From: Todiramphus chloris collaris
Lineage: Eukaryota > Chordata > Aves > Coraciiformes > Alcedinidae
Length of the DNA: 64,000 nt
Direction of reading: 5' to 3'
NCBI GenBank assembly: GCA_025345505.1
Contig: JANVCC010000049.1
Span: forward strand, 9,912,733-9,976,732
This document shows positions 1 to 12,400 of the stretch, piece by piece. Below the pieces are notes generated by a model that was not told the origin of the DNA, searched no databases, and worked only from the letters and a program-made list of their open reading frames with translations. The first letter of the stretch is position 1. Each line of letters opens with the position of its first letter. A program made the translations under genes and the position numbers.

Positions 1-629
1 GATGGCTGCCATGGGCATCTACTGGTGTTCAGCACTGGAGGTGGGAGCCTGGTTTCGTTACACCCTGAGTCTGCTCCAGCACTGCCATTCCTACAACTTT
101 GTATCTTCAGTGCATTTAGCAGGAAACCCCCAAAATACTAAAGTTTCTGCACCAGCACATTTCCCTGCTGCATAGGGACAGCTGTGATGGAGTCATGACT
201 GCTTTGCAAGATAGGGCACATGATAGTCAGAGATTCCTGGTGACTACTTTGCAAGAGATGGCACATGGTACACAGAGTCTCTCTGCAGGGCATCCTCCTG
301 GCTTCCCCACACCACGGATCAGTTCCTTTACATCCCATAGTCTCTACAGGGCTGTCCCTGTGTGCACTGGCTCTGCTGCAAGATGCAGAAGTCTGGGAAG
401 AAGAACACAGTGGTGGCTACATACATATGCAGGATATACATTACCCTGAAGGAGTATGTTGCCCTATACAGTAACATACCTGGCATGTATCTGCAATAAA
501 TAAGCAAATATACGTAGGGTAACAAACCTGGACACACTGAGTTTGCATCTGAGCCCAAGCTTTCTAAGAGGTGATATGACCTGTTCTGGAAGCTACTGTT
601 TTCTTATTTGTTGTCATTTATCTTTGCAG
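1..629 (+). other. Intron of IL13RA2 (partial)
   Basis: No exon or repeat family is recognised here. The stretch leads into the acceptor at 629 and presumably continues left of the window to the extracellular exons. Overlapping short frames on both strands show no family resemblance. Confidence 0.45.
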
Positions 630-732
630 TGTCCAGAAAAGAGGACAAGCAGCTATTTATCCTCATTCCAGTTATTCTGAGTTTGTCAAGTAGCCTCATA
701 ATATTTACGTTGATTGGCCAGTGCAAGAAAAG
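630..732 (+). CDS. IL13RA2: IL13RA2 (probable), transmembrane exon
   Basis: A 103-nt exon bounded by a good acceptor (TTATCTTTGCAG) and a consensus donor (GTAAGT). It enters with two bases of a split codon and leaves with two. The frame encodes a short juxtamembrane stretch with SRKEDK, then a hydrophobic helix of about 23 residues containing FILIPVILSL and LIIFTLIG, then the stop-transfer CKKR. This is the layout of the end of a type I cytokine receptor. In human IL13RA2 the matching stretch is GEDLSKK, one helix, then LLLRK. Sequence identity to human is low, so the symbol rests mainly on position: the gene lies tail to tail with HTR2C, as in human. The family is a high-affinity decoy receptor for IL-13 at the cell surface. 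The extracellular fibronectin-type exons lie left of the window. IL13RA1 is less likely because no JAK-binding box follows. Confidence 0.6.
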
Positions 733-1329
733 GTAAGTGTCAAGGCAGCCTGTCTATGCAATGTGCTTTTATGCAAGTGTCTCCGACTACAGTTATAAAT
801 GAAACAACAAATTAAATACGAAGAGACAAACATTATGATCTAAGATTGGACACCAAACAATGTTTATTTTCAGGAAACAACCTTGTAAGTGTGTCTGTTT
901 CTGATATAAAATGTCACAAAACAAACCATAAACTCACATCAGAGACCCAAATCCTTCTCATACGATGCTACGATGATGTTAAATGCAGCACAGCTGCTTG
1001 CATGCACAGCAGCTTAAATAATGTCATTATCTTGCCCCAAACCACTCAAACAGCAGAGATTTGTACTGGTTGTGTTAAAGTGCCATTTTTATGGGCTCTG
1101 GTTGTGTTAAAGTGCCATTTTTATGGGCTAAGACCTTATTCTCTTTCTGCTCGTGTGCCAGTTCTTTGCATTCTATGTCAATGATGGCATGTGGGGAAAG
1201 CAGACACAGTGGATGAATTTACCCATATCCAAGTTATTGGTACTGCTGACATCTTCATGTCTGAAGGATGACTTAGAGACAACTGATCCTCTGGTACTGA
1301 TAACTGTTATCTTTTCCTTATGGCCACAG
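733..1329 (+). other. Last intron of IL13RA2
   Basis: A 597-nt intron with GTAAGT at its start and CCACAG at its end. It contains a 32-bp tandem duplication (1066-1129). Nothing else is recognised. Confidence 0.4.
1066..1129. repeat. Perfect 32-bp tandem duplication
   Basis: The 32-bp unit beginning CTGGTTGTGTTAAAG at 1066-1097 is repeated base for base at 1098-1129. The identity of the copies suggests a recent duplication or one kept uniform. It lies inside the last IL13RA2 intron, 200 bp before the terminal exon. Confidence 0.9.
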
Positions 1330-1384
1330 ATGGAAGCAAGTGGGTAGCTTTTCGAATATGCCTTTTAAGGCATCAGTAAACTAG
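1330..1384 (+). CDS. IL13RA2: IL13RA2 (probable), terminal coding exon with short cytoplasmic tail
   Basis: A pyrimidine-rich acceptor (ATCTTTTCCTTATGGCCACAG) precedes a frame in phase with the transmembrane exon. The split codon AG|A gives Arg, followed by 17 codons (WKQVGSFSNMPFKASVN) and TAG at 1382-1384. The predicted cytoplasmic tail after the helix is therefore about 20 residues, comparable to the very short tail of mammalian IL13RA2, and it shows no box 1 proline motif. That agrees with a decoy rather than a JAK-signalling chain. The residues themselves are not clearly alignable with the human tail, so exon choice depends on splice signals, phase and length. If the preceding intron were retained, the frame would stop at once (AAA AGG TAA). 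Confidence 0.4.
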
Positions 1385-1970
1385 CTGTAGAAATGTTTTA
1401 CTGTCCTTAGAGATGAACTATATGCTTGGAGCCCAAGACTTACTCTTTCATCTTTGTTTCATATCCACCTTTAAAATGTTTTGATTTATGAAATTCAAAC
1501 AAAGTGTGGATGGTAGCAAGGAAACTATGGAAAGTAAATGTTTCCTGCATTGCCACTGGCATGTGGCAATGATATGTGATGGGGATGCTGTAGCATGTCC
1601 CGAGCTGTCTCTCAGTGTTGGGAATAACACTGTGCCCATTTCAGATCCCCAACAGGAAAGCCATTACATGCAACAGCGGGATGCTAACTCTGCTTGCAAC
1701 TGCTGTACTACTTGTGTTTGATGGATTACTCTTAGAACATCACACCAAGGACAGCTGAGAAGCCCTGAGCTTTCTATAGCCCGCTTGGGCCTTCCCTACC
1801 TGCTGCCATTTGAAAACCTGGTTGTTGCAATTCAAGTCCACAGTGGGTTCAGAAAATCATTGGAGGAGTCTTAAACTGAATCTAGAGTAAACTGTTTCTG
1901 ATAACAGGACAAGGGAGGAAGAGGAGGCAGTGAAAACTGCTGTGAATAAAAATAACATGTTGATCTGTAG
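1385..1970 (+). other. IL13RA2: IL13RA2 3' UTR with poly(A) signal
   Basis: Non-coding sequence after the proposed stop codon. An AATAAA hexamer at 1945-1950 is followed within about 25 nt by a long T/G-rich tract (1970-2035), the usual order of poly(A) signal and downstream GU-rich element. Cleavage would fall near 1965-1970, giving a 3' UTR of roughly 580 nt. The signal is visible in the sequence; its use is inferred. Confidence 0.45.
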
Positions 1971-2035
1971 TTTTGTTTGTTTTGTTGTTTGCTTTTTTTT
2001 ATGTTGTTTATTTTTTTGATTGAGTTTTTTATAAG
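1970..2035. repeat. T/G-rich low-complexity tract
   Basis: Runs of T interrupted by single G (TTTGTTTGTTTTGTTG and similar). It sits directly downstream of the AATAAA at 1945, so it may serve as the GU-rich element of the IL13RA2 poly(A) site. Confidence 0.6.
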
Positions 2036-5000
2036 GACTCTAGAAAGCTATCAACAGGACACACACTGAAGGGTAGCACCTCACACATAATGCTAGGTAC
2101 AAATGCCTGCATCTAGCCACTGAACCCCATCTCGCTCTCACCATGGTCCCCAAATACGCAACCTGATGAGAACATCCAAATGTTGAATATAAGCTACTTA
2201 AGATATTTATTTCATTAACTAATATGCCTTATCTGCTACAAAGCTGAAGTTGGGAGGTCTTGAGAGAAAATTTTGCTTTAAAAAGGCATGATCACAGCTA
2301 CAGCAAAGGATAGATGCTTCAGAGAAGCAAGGGTAACTGGCAAGGTAGTGTGGGAACTTTGCTAGGAAGCAGGTGCTGGTACTAGTATTCAATGAAGCAC
2401 CCAAGATGTCTTTCAACACCATGTATTCAGACAATGAAACTGCTGACTGATTTTTAAGGAAATTCCCATGAAGATGATTAAAAAAAATTAGAAATCAGCA
2501 CTTTATGAGACACTGACATCCCAGCCTATTCTAGTTTTTTTTGGTCAAAGAACTAACCATCTCAAACCCAGAGACATGACATGCTTTCAATTAATCTGAA
2601 AAAACAAGAAAACATATTTGCTTGAAGGAGCATTTATATAAAATGCAAGTTTCTCAGAGAGAAAATAAAGTTTGTGTCAATCAGCTATGTAAAGAGCCAT
2701 GCTAATCTAATCAGGCACGAAACAATACAGCAAGCGCTGTCTTACTAGTCCAATTGCAAAATTATTCAATCACTATCAGCTGCTTCCACTGCTAATTGGG
2801 CATCAACCCAGTGTTATTTATGGAGCAACCAAAGGAGGAAAGCACCAGAAAAAAGTGGTCTATGCACAGACTGCAGCAGAATTTAAGTTTCCTAGCTGTT
2901 ATTAAGATGAGACACAATCTCTGCCCCTGCTGTCTCCTGGGGCTTCTGGGATCATGGGATGGTTGTTTAAAAATACCTGTGAGCATGCCATGAGCATTGA
3001 AATATGGTGTTTTACTGTGATGAATGCAGCACATCAGAATTGGAGAAGGGCGCTTGCAAGGCACTGACTCATCTAACAGAGGAGGTGATTGGAACCACAA
3101 GAGAGGGAAGAACACAGGAATAAAACTGTCTTGGCCCAGAAGCAGCCCCCAGCTCAGGGAGACCAGGTCTGCAGACATCTCCAAAACATGCTCATCAGAG
3201 CAATTCAAGGAAACACTTGGTTCATGCAACCGGACAGATGCAGGGAGCTCAGGACAGCATTCCCTCCTTTTTGAATGGGAGAGATCAGCTCCTTGCTTGG
3301 TGCCTTCCCACCACTTGTAGAGTCCCTTTACTTCTCTCTCTCTGCTCTCCAGCAGGAGTTTTGCAGCAACATGGGGCACAACCCTACATCATAGTAGCCC
3401 ATGGCCATCAGAGTGCAAGTACTTTGCTCTAACTTGCTATGGAGGCTGGGCTGCATGCATCCCCCAACAGACCAGCAAGCCATCAGGACAAGGCAGTCTC
3501 TGGGAGGACCAAGCCTAGATCTCCTGCTCTGCAAGACCAGGATAAGCAGAGATGTTCAGCCAAGCTTGTTCTAGGTGATTTGAGTACTATCAGGAACAAG
3601 AGGAATTTGTCACATCCAGAACTGGATAGCATTTGGGTTATAGATTTCAGAACTGCCACAAGGGCAACAGTTTACTGCACTAATAATAATGGCTAAACCA
3701 TTAAACTATTGGAACGAGTCCCATTGAGATTTTCCATTACTGGAAAGAACTCCTGGTAGGCCTCTAATGTTCTACCAGCCTCTTAAACATCCTCTTAAAC
3801 ATCTACTAAAATGATGAGTGCATTGTGAATCTTCCCCAGGATAAAAGTGAGGCAAGAAGCTGGAGCTCCTGGATACATCTGATGTGATCTCATTCACTTC
3901 ACCACATGGCAACACTGGGCATGGGCATTTGGAGTGGGCCGAATGCTGTGGCAACCCTGAGCTGCTGGACAAGTTTAAGCTGAGTTAAAATTTCTAGTCT
4001 AATTTTGTCCCAAAAGAGGTAAGAAGGGAAGAAGAATTAAACAGTGTGTGTACAGAAGTAGCAAAGGAAATGATGCGGTACCCCCACAGCTAGAACTCAC
4101 CCCCAAAAAGATCAGAGCTATTTCAGTAACCATAAAACATAAAAGTTGGGCAGAAACCTGCCTAGTAACAGAGTGAGAGTGGTAAATTAAGTACATCTAC
4201 TTACTTATGGTATCTGTATGCTGCAGGTTTGCAGGAGTGTTTAGGTAAGGAAAACTGGGTTTGTCCCCAGTGCAGGGCTCCCTGATCACCAGACTCATCC
4301 CTGCAGAAGATCCTCAGTGTAAGACAACCTCCACTGGCTTTCCAACAGCATCACATCTGCAGCACTTGCAAAATTTAACTCTCATAAGTGGCCAGATGCT
4401 AGTCCTTCCTAACAACCTGAACCTTGCTAGAATTTCAGTAGTATGCTTTTTCTTTTTGCCTACTATGTTTATAGAATTACACTAATTACATATTTCTTTC
4501 ATGCAGTATTTGCATTACAGTGGTTTAATTCATTTGCTTTAATTCATTTTATTCACTAAATCATTAATTCATAGTCCATAATTAATATTTTCAGTAAAGC
4601 CCTTTCAAAATCCCTTCCTTTGGCATACTCCGCTCTTATTGTTCCTATATCATGTCTGGGTTCCCTGGTGTTTTTACCACCTTAGCCCCACGTCTGGTTT
4701 GTCATGTCTTTGCCAAACATACAAAGAGAACTCCTTTGCATACCCTTGAGTTTAGGGTCTTTTTTTCTGTATTTGACTGAAAGTCTTAGAGCCATTTATT
4801 GTAGAGTTAAAAAATCCCAACTTTCCAACAGAGCTTTTTTACCCTACAGAATGTCAATATTTGTCAAGCATATGAAAGCATGATCCTTTGCATGCTGCAG
4901 GGTAATGCAAAATCAATATGCATCTGTCATATCCTAACTGCTTCTGGAAAGCAGCAAAACAGGGAAGGCAAATGCCAAGGTCTCTGAACTCACAAAAATC

Positions 5001-8000
5001 ACCTTCTTTCTCTCACTGAGGTCTATTTTCAAGCTGTCAACAATAGAATAATTTGAAAACCAGTTTACCTTCCATTTCCTCATTATCCATCCTTATATTT
5101 TCTATTTTTTCTGACTGGCCTCCGAATACAAGATTTTGAAGCGTTTCAACTACTATAACCTGACAATGGCTGAAAGACATAAAGCAAGGCTTGCATCTCT
5201 CTGGAGTTCTGTACTCCTCTTGCATTTGAGGAAATGGAAAGGTAGAAGTTGTATCTCACTGGCTGAGGCATCCTGGTTGAATTTTTCCATCTTGTAATGC
5301 AGCTAGAAAATCCATGGCCTCTGGATGTCAGCATCTGTGCTTGGACACAGAAGAGGAAGCAGGTGCAGCATTGCTTCTGTCAGAATTCGGTATTTTGTGC
5401 ATGAAAATTAAATAGGGGAGACAAAGGGTTAGATGACATTTGTTCTTTTTGTACTGATAATCAGGGAAGCATCACACCTTTGCTCCACCATTCAGCATGA
5501 GGCTGACTATTGGGTAACATCACCTTTCGTGCCTTGTGATATTGTGATCATGGCCCAGCACTGCTGCACTGGCCAGAGCTGTCCCCATCATGGCACATAC
5601 CAGCAAAACTAGCCACTGACCCTGCCCTCTCTAGCCTGTGCCACTGAACACCCACAGAAATATCCTGTCTCAAGCTAGAGGCTCAGCCAAGTAAGGACTG
5701 CACACTACTGTATATCCCTGCTCACTCTGGCATCTTCTCTTGCATCCCCAAGCCACTATGGGTCTCAGCACCCATTCCAGATCCTCCACAGGTCTCAGGA
5801 CCCATTCCTAAGCCATTGCAGCTCTAGAGAATACCTAGATCTCAAAAGAATGTAAAGCAGCACAACCCTTCTGGCTTCAGCTTCCAGATGTCAAGGCTTT
5901 GGGAGTGCCGTAACTAATGATATCATCTAAAATCTAAAGAGCTTCAGGATCCATGGCAGGCTTGCAGCTCACTGTCTTGTTCTATAGAGTACATTTGAGA
6001 GCACTGTCAAGCTCTTTAAGTCTATGTAGAAGCTGAATTTTCTCAGGAGGGTCTGTAGTTCTCATAGCTTCAAGGCAAACAAGTACAGCTGATACGTGTG
6101 CTTAACAAAACAATTTGCAGCAACATATTGTGGCTGAGCTGGCTGAACAGCTGAAACAGCTCTGCAAACCATCTGTGTCAAGATGCTCTTCCCAGAGTAC
6201 AGAGAGATAAAACAGTCTTCTGAGAAACAACAGTCACCACAAAGGTTGCACCAAAACTGAATATTCGCATCACTGTCATCCTGGGCTGCTTGCCTCCTGT
6301 ACTGAATCCTTGTCCAGACATACCATGGGGCTGATCTGCTCAGGAAATAAAATGTCACCTCGGAAAGTGTTACATCACCATACATGTTAAAAAAAAAACA
6401 AACCAAACCACAAAACAACCTTATTTAAAAATCCTAAACATGGCCTTGACATTTCCTTTTCTGATGGCTCTGCCCAGGGAACTATCTCAAGTGTTTAAGG
6501 AGGTCTCACTCCATGGAGAGCCAAGTGCAGGCATATCCTTAAGCATGGGGGCTTGACAGGCATGGTGGCAGCCCTGCTGCTGTCCCTGACAATGCATGCA
6601 CTCACCTCCAACAGCAGAGAGAGCCTGTGCAGTACCTCTGCCCTTTCTGAGCCACTGAATTAGGCTGCACTGCCCTGCCTTTGCTGGAAGGTGCAAGAGG
6701 CCGTGCCAGAGTTCCGGCAGATGCAGTGGGCGGATTTGAGCCTTGATCATCAGTGATCATCTGCAAACTACGCTTTTTCTTTCCTTGTCCCAGAAGCTGT
6801 GGACGGAGGTGATAAAGTCATGTCAGACTTTCAGTGTGCTTGGATCTCCTGCCTCACCAAAGCACCATGGACTTGCAGGAGTCATTTTCATTTAGAAAAA
6901 AATGCGAGTAATAATTATCAAGGTGTTGTGGTTTTGTTTATTTGTTTGTTTGTTTTTAAACACAAATTAGGTCTTTTCACGGTTTAAAAACAATCAAAGA
7001 GTGGCAGAACATTCTTCACTGGAATTCATGCAGTGGAGAAAACAGGCATACCAAACAGAAAATTATGTTCTTGAGAGCAGAAGCTCTATATATCAAGGCT
7101 AAAATCTGTAAACGCATCAGTTGCTCACCACCCAGGCACAAGGTCAGGCTTAGAGCACTGAAGAACTATTTATCTGCCCCAGTTTGCAAAGAAAGCTTGC
7201 ACTGGAAGGCACACCAGATAAACCAAGTGCCCTGTGAGAACATGTGCTGCTGTAGGTATCCAATTGTCCCCAGATCTGTCTTGATTCAGATGTGCTGTCA
7301 ATCCACCTGTGTGCCAACTGCTGCAGCAGTCCACAGCAAGCCTTTTCTGACAGTCTGCTTGTGCAAAACTTGATCTTCACAAGAACTGCAACTTCTCAGC
7401 TGCCCTTGGATATGTCAAGCTCCCCTCCCATGGCCATGACATAAATGCAACTTCAGAAAAAGCAAATGATTGCAAAGTGTGTTAAAACATCTGCTGCACA
7501 CAGCTTTCTCCATGGAGTGCCTACACAGGGGAAGAAACCAGAGACAGTAGCAGGTTTCCATCTTGCCTCTATGTAGCAGAACATCATTTACACCCTTTCA
7601 GGGTCTGACAACAGAGCTGAGGCTGCCCAGGGATTCTGGAAGAGCCACTGCACCACTTAAGTGTCCCCATCTGATGCATAAAGCCTAGGAGATAATAGTC
7701 CTTGCTTTTTATCTACTGATGTTCCAGTTCTTAATAGTTGAACTAGATGCATGTCCCAATCTTTGGGACTTCCAAATTGGTCTTGGTGGATGGCCTCCCA
7801 GAAGTTTGTGCCCAAGCTGCTGGTTTATTTAGAAACACTCAGACTGAGAAAACAACAGCCTTGCTGCTTGCCAGGTTCATCTGAGACCACTTTTAACATC
7901 AGAGAGTTTAAAAGGACAACAACACAACATGTTTTACTCCAGCAAAAGCATGAAGTTCCTGGCTGCACAGTTGGAAACATAGTGACAAAGAAAAGTACTT

Positions 8001-9307
8001 TAAAAGTCAGACAGCGCAAGCACAGAGCAGCATCTCAGCCCTTGAAGTTGCCTACCAGTGTTTTCTCATCTACTCCAGCTAATAGCAGCCCAACAGGACA
8101 TTATCTCAATGCTGTGGCTTTTTAGAGCAGTCTGAGACTAGCAGCAATAATACTCATGTCCGTGTAAATGCTATTGTGGGTAAATATAACTTACTTATGT
8201 GACTGCATGCAGTCAGGCTTGGGCTAGCCCAGCTGGTTGATTCTGAACGCTTCTATGAATGCAAATGAAATATTGTTTCATATGATTTGGGGCTGGCTTA
8301 GGGCTGTGAACACACAGACGTCATGATCCCTTGACTTCACATTGTCCTTGCAGGAAATGCATTTACTTGGTGTGACCTCACCTGCTATCCTCCAAAATTG
8401 TGTCATTTTTCATGGCTTCATTGCTAGGACTTGAAAGAGCTGTAGCACAGAAATAGTGTCCTTGCTTCAAGATTTTTTTCCCCACACTTTGGGACATATT
8501 ACCAAGGAGGTGAGAGGTGCTGTTGTGCAGATGGCTGTGCTGGTGTACGAGCTCTGCCAGCCAGGAGGCTGAGTACATAAGGGCTGAGCTGAGTCCCCTC
8601 ACTTGTACCCCAATAGCATAAATTCCTGTGTAAATACAAAAGCTGGATGACTCAAAAAGCCATTTTGGTTGCTGTTACTGCTGCCTCACCAGAAAGTGCA
8701 AGTCTCGGACTTGGCATACTCCACTTGTTAGAAACCTGCTTCTAAGTCCTGGTTTCTTTCTGGACCTTTCGGTGTGCCAATAGACTAAATAGCTCCTCTC
8801 CCTCCTTAGTTAGAACAAGCACTCCCTGATGTTTTGATGGAGAGTTTTCTTCACTCATCTTTGGCTGCTAGGAGGAACAAGACAAGCTTTCTACTCTCTT
8901 CTCATTAAAAGGGCTTTCTATGCCCCTCCTTGGATTTCTATTCTGCCACTATGCCTATCACTGGTCTAACACACAGTCCTGACTATTTTTTAAAGAAGTG
9001 CCAACTAACTACAGCACACAGGCAATCACATCCATTTACCCTCAATGAGTAAAGATCTGACTAAAGAGAACTACTATTTGTTCACTTTGGTTTGCTGCAT
9101 CACCTGCTTTGTTGCATGCAGTCAGTAACACATCCCACACTTTGCTAAATGCCATCATAGGACAGTCTGGTAGAGGATGCAGGCAGTCTTCTCTTAAGCA
9201 ATACCTAGAAAAGGTGCAAGATAGACCAAATGCTCATTTGAGGGTTAGCCCACCAATGTGCTAGTCTTGTGGCTGCACTGCAAAAAGGAGGGGAAGTACT
9301 TAGCTGA
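2036..9307. other. Intergenic stretch, no gene recognised
   Basis: About 7.3 kb between the IL13RA2 3' end and the ERV-L fossil. I find no exon with both good splice signals and family similarity, no RNA gene and no CR1 fragment. A stop-poor patch at 2792-3700 is open on both strands, which points to composition rather than coding. A TTTG-type simple repeat lies at 6928-6956. Confidence 0.6.
6928..6956. repeat. (TTTG)n-like simple repeat
   Basis: Short run of GTTT units with one variant unit, no associated element recognised. Confidence 0.7.
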
Positions 9308-9312
9308 GGGGG

Positions 9313-9600
9313 TGTCCTGGTTTTAGTGAGAACAGAACTAATTCTGTGCAGTGATTTCACTTTTCAGCTCCGTTCTTCTAACTAACTGCACTGTCTGAAG
9401 TTAGCAGCCTGTTCACGCAGGCAGTGTCTGCTTCCAGCAGTGATAACACCTGATGCTTAGAGTTAGTACCAAGGATTGGTGTGCAGACCAAGGCCACTGC
9501 TGGATCTTGTGTACCACGTTGGAGAGTGCAGAAAGTTGAAAGGTGGCACCTGCAGGGAGAGGCAGCCAGGACAAGTGACCCTAAACTGACCAGTGACATA
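9313..9600 (+). repeat. Left LTR region of the ERV-L fossil
   Basis: It begins TGTCCTGGTTTTAG and carries the block GTGACCCTAAACTG and TATTCCAT, also found in the U3 part of bird ERV-L LTRs. The inner border is uncertain. Confidence 0.6.
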
Positions 9601-9862
9601 TTCCATCTCTTGTAGAGTGTGTGCTGCTTCCCTGTAAGGTTTCATGACACACTCTGCAATTATCTGGACTCTGTGAAGTTTTATGACATTCAGAAAACTC
9701 ACTCTGAATATTCAGATTCCACAAGCCCCCACCACAAGCCCTATCGCTGTGCCAGTTCTCAAAACAAGCAGCATACCTACTCAGTCTCCACAAGCCAGCC
9801 CCTCTAAGCCCTGATACTGCTCCAGTTCTCAAAACAATCTCTGCTGCTGTTCTAAATCCATA

Positions 9863-10900
9863 ATGACCACTGCAGCTGTTTCAAGTCCACCAACAAACCT
9901 GGAAGCTACACCAACAGCTACTGTGCCCACTCCCACTCAATCTGCACCTGTACAAGTTGCCTCTCTGAAGAAAAGAAAACAAACAAAGCAACCATGTCCA
10001 GTGACAGACCAGGGAGAGGGTCCTTCTCTGGGTGAATCAGAGTCAGAACCAGAGAGGAAGTGTGACTCCCATGCAACTGGAAAAAAACATGTAACAAAAC
10101 CAGATCACCCAACGTGGTCAGGTGATGATCAAGCTTGATGATAGGTGTTTTATGTAAACCCTGATGCAATCCCATGCCAGCAACCCATGTTGCAGAAGTT
10201 TGTGCAGAGTGCCCCATCCACATATTCCCACACATTGTCAACAACGATCTGGGGAACAGATGGCGAGGCACCAACTATGACTGAAGTGGCCAGGAGAGCA
10301 CGACAATGTCTCTGGTCCTCTGCAGGCCCATGTATGAACCGTGGAGAGTATGGCTAAGGAAAATCAGAAAACTGATTGAAAAAATATAGAGGGAGGACAG
10401 ATACTTTTCTTCCCCTGAATGGATCTGTGTTGAAGCCATTAGGAGAAGATGTTCTCCTGTGAGACCAGCTAAACAGGAGCAGAACATGTCATAATGTACC
10501 CTGTCATCTCTCCTGCATGAGTTTGGAGGGAAAATGTGCAGATGGGATGGAAAACATACCTCTCCTCTGCAGGCACAAGTACTCTACTTACACGGTTAAA
10601 CAAAGAGAGGAGAGAATTCTTCCTGAAGGGAGGCTGTCCCAGTCCACTGTGAGCAGTCCTCTGGTCCAAGTACATGGGCTGCAGGTCCACATGTGCGTAG
10701 GGGGAGTGAAAATGTATGGCATGTAGTCCACCCAAATCCTGCAGTCCATATAGATCCTGTAAACTGTGTAAATCCTGTGAACTGTGTAAATCCTGTGATC
10801 TGCACGCACCCTGTGAACTGTGTACACCCTGTTAGCTGTGTAAACCATGTGAACCCAATGAACTAAACAAATTCAGTTGACAACTGCGGACACTACCCTC
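9863..10900 (+). pseudogene. gag-like region of the ERV-L fossil
   Basis: Placed by position between the left LTR and protease. A proline/threonine-rich open segment followed by a basic and acidic segment (9863-10138) fits gag only loosely. The 18-bp minisatellite at 10754-10857 lies within. Family assignment comes from context; the segment is decayed. Confidence 0.35.
10754..10857. repeat. 18-bp minisatellite inside the ERV-L fossil
   Basis: Five full units and one partial unit of 18 bp, based on ATCCTGTGAACTGTGTAA, with units starting at 10754, 10772, 10790, 10808, 10826 and 10844. Copies differ by a few bases each. There are no unique spacers between units, so this is a tandem repeat and not a CRISPR. 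Confidence 0.85.
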
Positions 10901-11007
10901 AGAATGAGAGGGGCCCTGCCTCCAGCTGGGCGGCGGAGAGGGACAACAGAGTTTATTCAACTGTGTGGATTTGATGGCCTGGCACGTTAGAACCTCAAAA
11001 GTATAGA

Positions 11008-11237
11008 GCCCTGGCAGATACTGGTGCACAGTGCACCCTATTGCCATTGAATCATAAAGGGACTGAATCTGTTACCATTACTGGACTAACAGGAGGATCT
11101 CAAGAACTGACTGTATTGGAGGTTGAAGTGAGTCTAACTGGGATTAAATGGGAAAGGCTACATATAGAGACTGGTCAGGATGCTCCATGCATCCTTGGCA
11201 TAGTCTTCCTCAAGAAAGCATATTATAAGGATTGAAA
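11008..11237 (+). pseudogene. Retroviral protease remnant (ERV-L)
   Basis: The stretch opens with ALADTGAQCTL, carrying the DTGA active-site signature of retroviral aspartic proteases, and continues with a beta-rich segment ending in a GIVFL-like motif. Order before the reverse transcriptase is as in ERV-L pol. Fossil. Confidence 0.7.
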
Positions 11238-11499
11238 AAGCTATTGGTGGGTTTTTGGTATAGCAGCTGTAAAGACTGAGGACAAGAAACAGCTGACTGT
11301 CCTGTCTAAAGTTTCAGAGCTTGCTGCTGTGGGGAAGATGAGAGTTGAGGATCAAAAGGTGCCAATTGCTACTGAAACGGTGCATCGACAACAATATTGC
11401 ACCAACCAACCAAGACTCTGTAGCTCCTATCCAGAAGTTGCTCTGTCAGCTAGAGGGTCAAGGGGTGGTTCGCAAAACTTGCTCATTCTTTAACAGTCC

Positions 11500-12400
11500 T
11501 ATATGGCCAGTGTGAAAATCTGATGGGGAATGGAGATTAACAGTGGACTATCGTGGCCTGAAAGAAGTTACACCAGCGATGAGTGCTGCCATACCGGACG
11601 TGCTAGAACTCCAGTACGAACTGGAGTCAAAGGCCACTAAATGGTATGCTACCATTGACATTGCTAATGCATTTTTCTCTATTCCTATAGCACCAGAGTG
11701 TAGGCCTCAGTTTGCTTTCACCCGGAGAGGTGTCCAATACGCCTGGAATCGACTGCCCCAGGGGTGGAAACACAGCCCTACAATTTGTGTTGGACTGATC
11801 CATACTGCACTGGAGAAAGGCAGTATTCAGTTGATCCATACTGCACTGGAGAAAGGCAGTGCTTCAGGTCCTCATTGTATGGAGCAACACAGCAGAAGTT
11901 TTTGAGAAAGGTAAGAAAATAATTGAAATTATTTTAGATGCTGGTTTTGACATAAAAAGAAGCAAGGTCAAGGGACCTGCACGAGAGATCCAGTTTTTGG
12001 GAATCAAATGGCAAGATCGGCGTTGCCAGATCCCAATGGATGTGGTTAAAAGAACAGCGATGTCCCCACCAACTAACAAAAAGGAAACACAAGCATTCTT
12101 AAGTGCTGTGGATTTCTGGAGAATGCACATTCCTGGGTACAGTCAGATTGTAAAACCTCCCTTTGAAGTGATTCAACAGAAAAATAATTTTAATTGGGGT
12201 CCTGAACAAAAACAAGCCTTTGAACAGATCACACGTGAGATTGTACGGCCCCTGGGCCGGTCCAAACAGGACAAGACACGAAACATGTGCTCTATACTGC
12301 AGCTGGGAATAATGGCCCTACCCGTAGCCTTTGGGAGAAAGCACCAAGGGAAACTTGAGCTTGGCCCCTAGGATTTTGGAGTCGCGGATACAAAGGCTCC
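11500..12400 (+). pseudogene. Reverse transcriptase remnant (ERV-L)
   Basis: Recognised by WRLTVDYRGLKEVTP, KWYATIDIANAFFSIP, RLPQGWKHSP and the later block EIQFLGIKWQ, all characteristic of ERV-L reverse transcriptases. Fossil, with breaks. Confidence 0.85.

Noticed and set aside
2792-3379. 195-codon open frame on the - strand
   Set aside because: Frames on both strands are open in the same patch, no domain or family is recognisable, and no splice or promoter context supports it.
6062-6418. 118-codon open frame on the - strand
   Set aside because: No family resemblance and low-complexity ends; consistent with chance.
10754-10857. Regular repeat resembling a CRISPR array
   Set aside because: Units are head to tail without unique spacers, and the host is a vertebrate.
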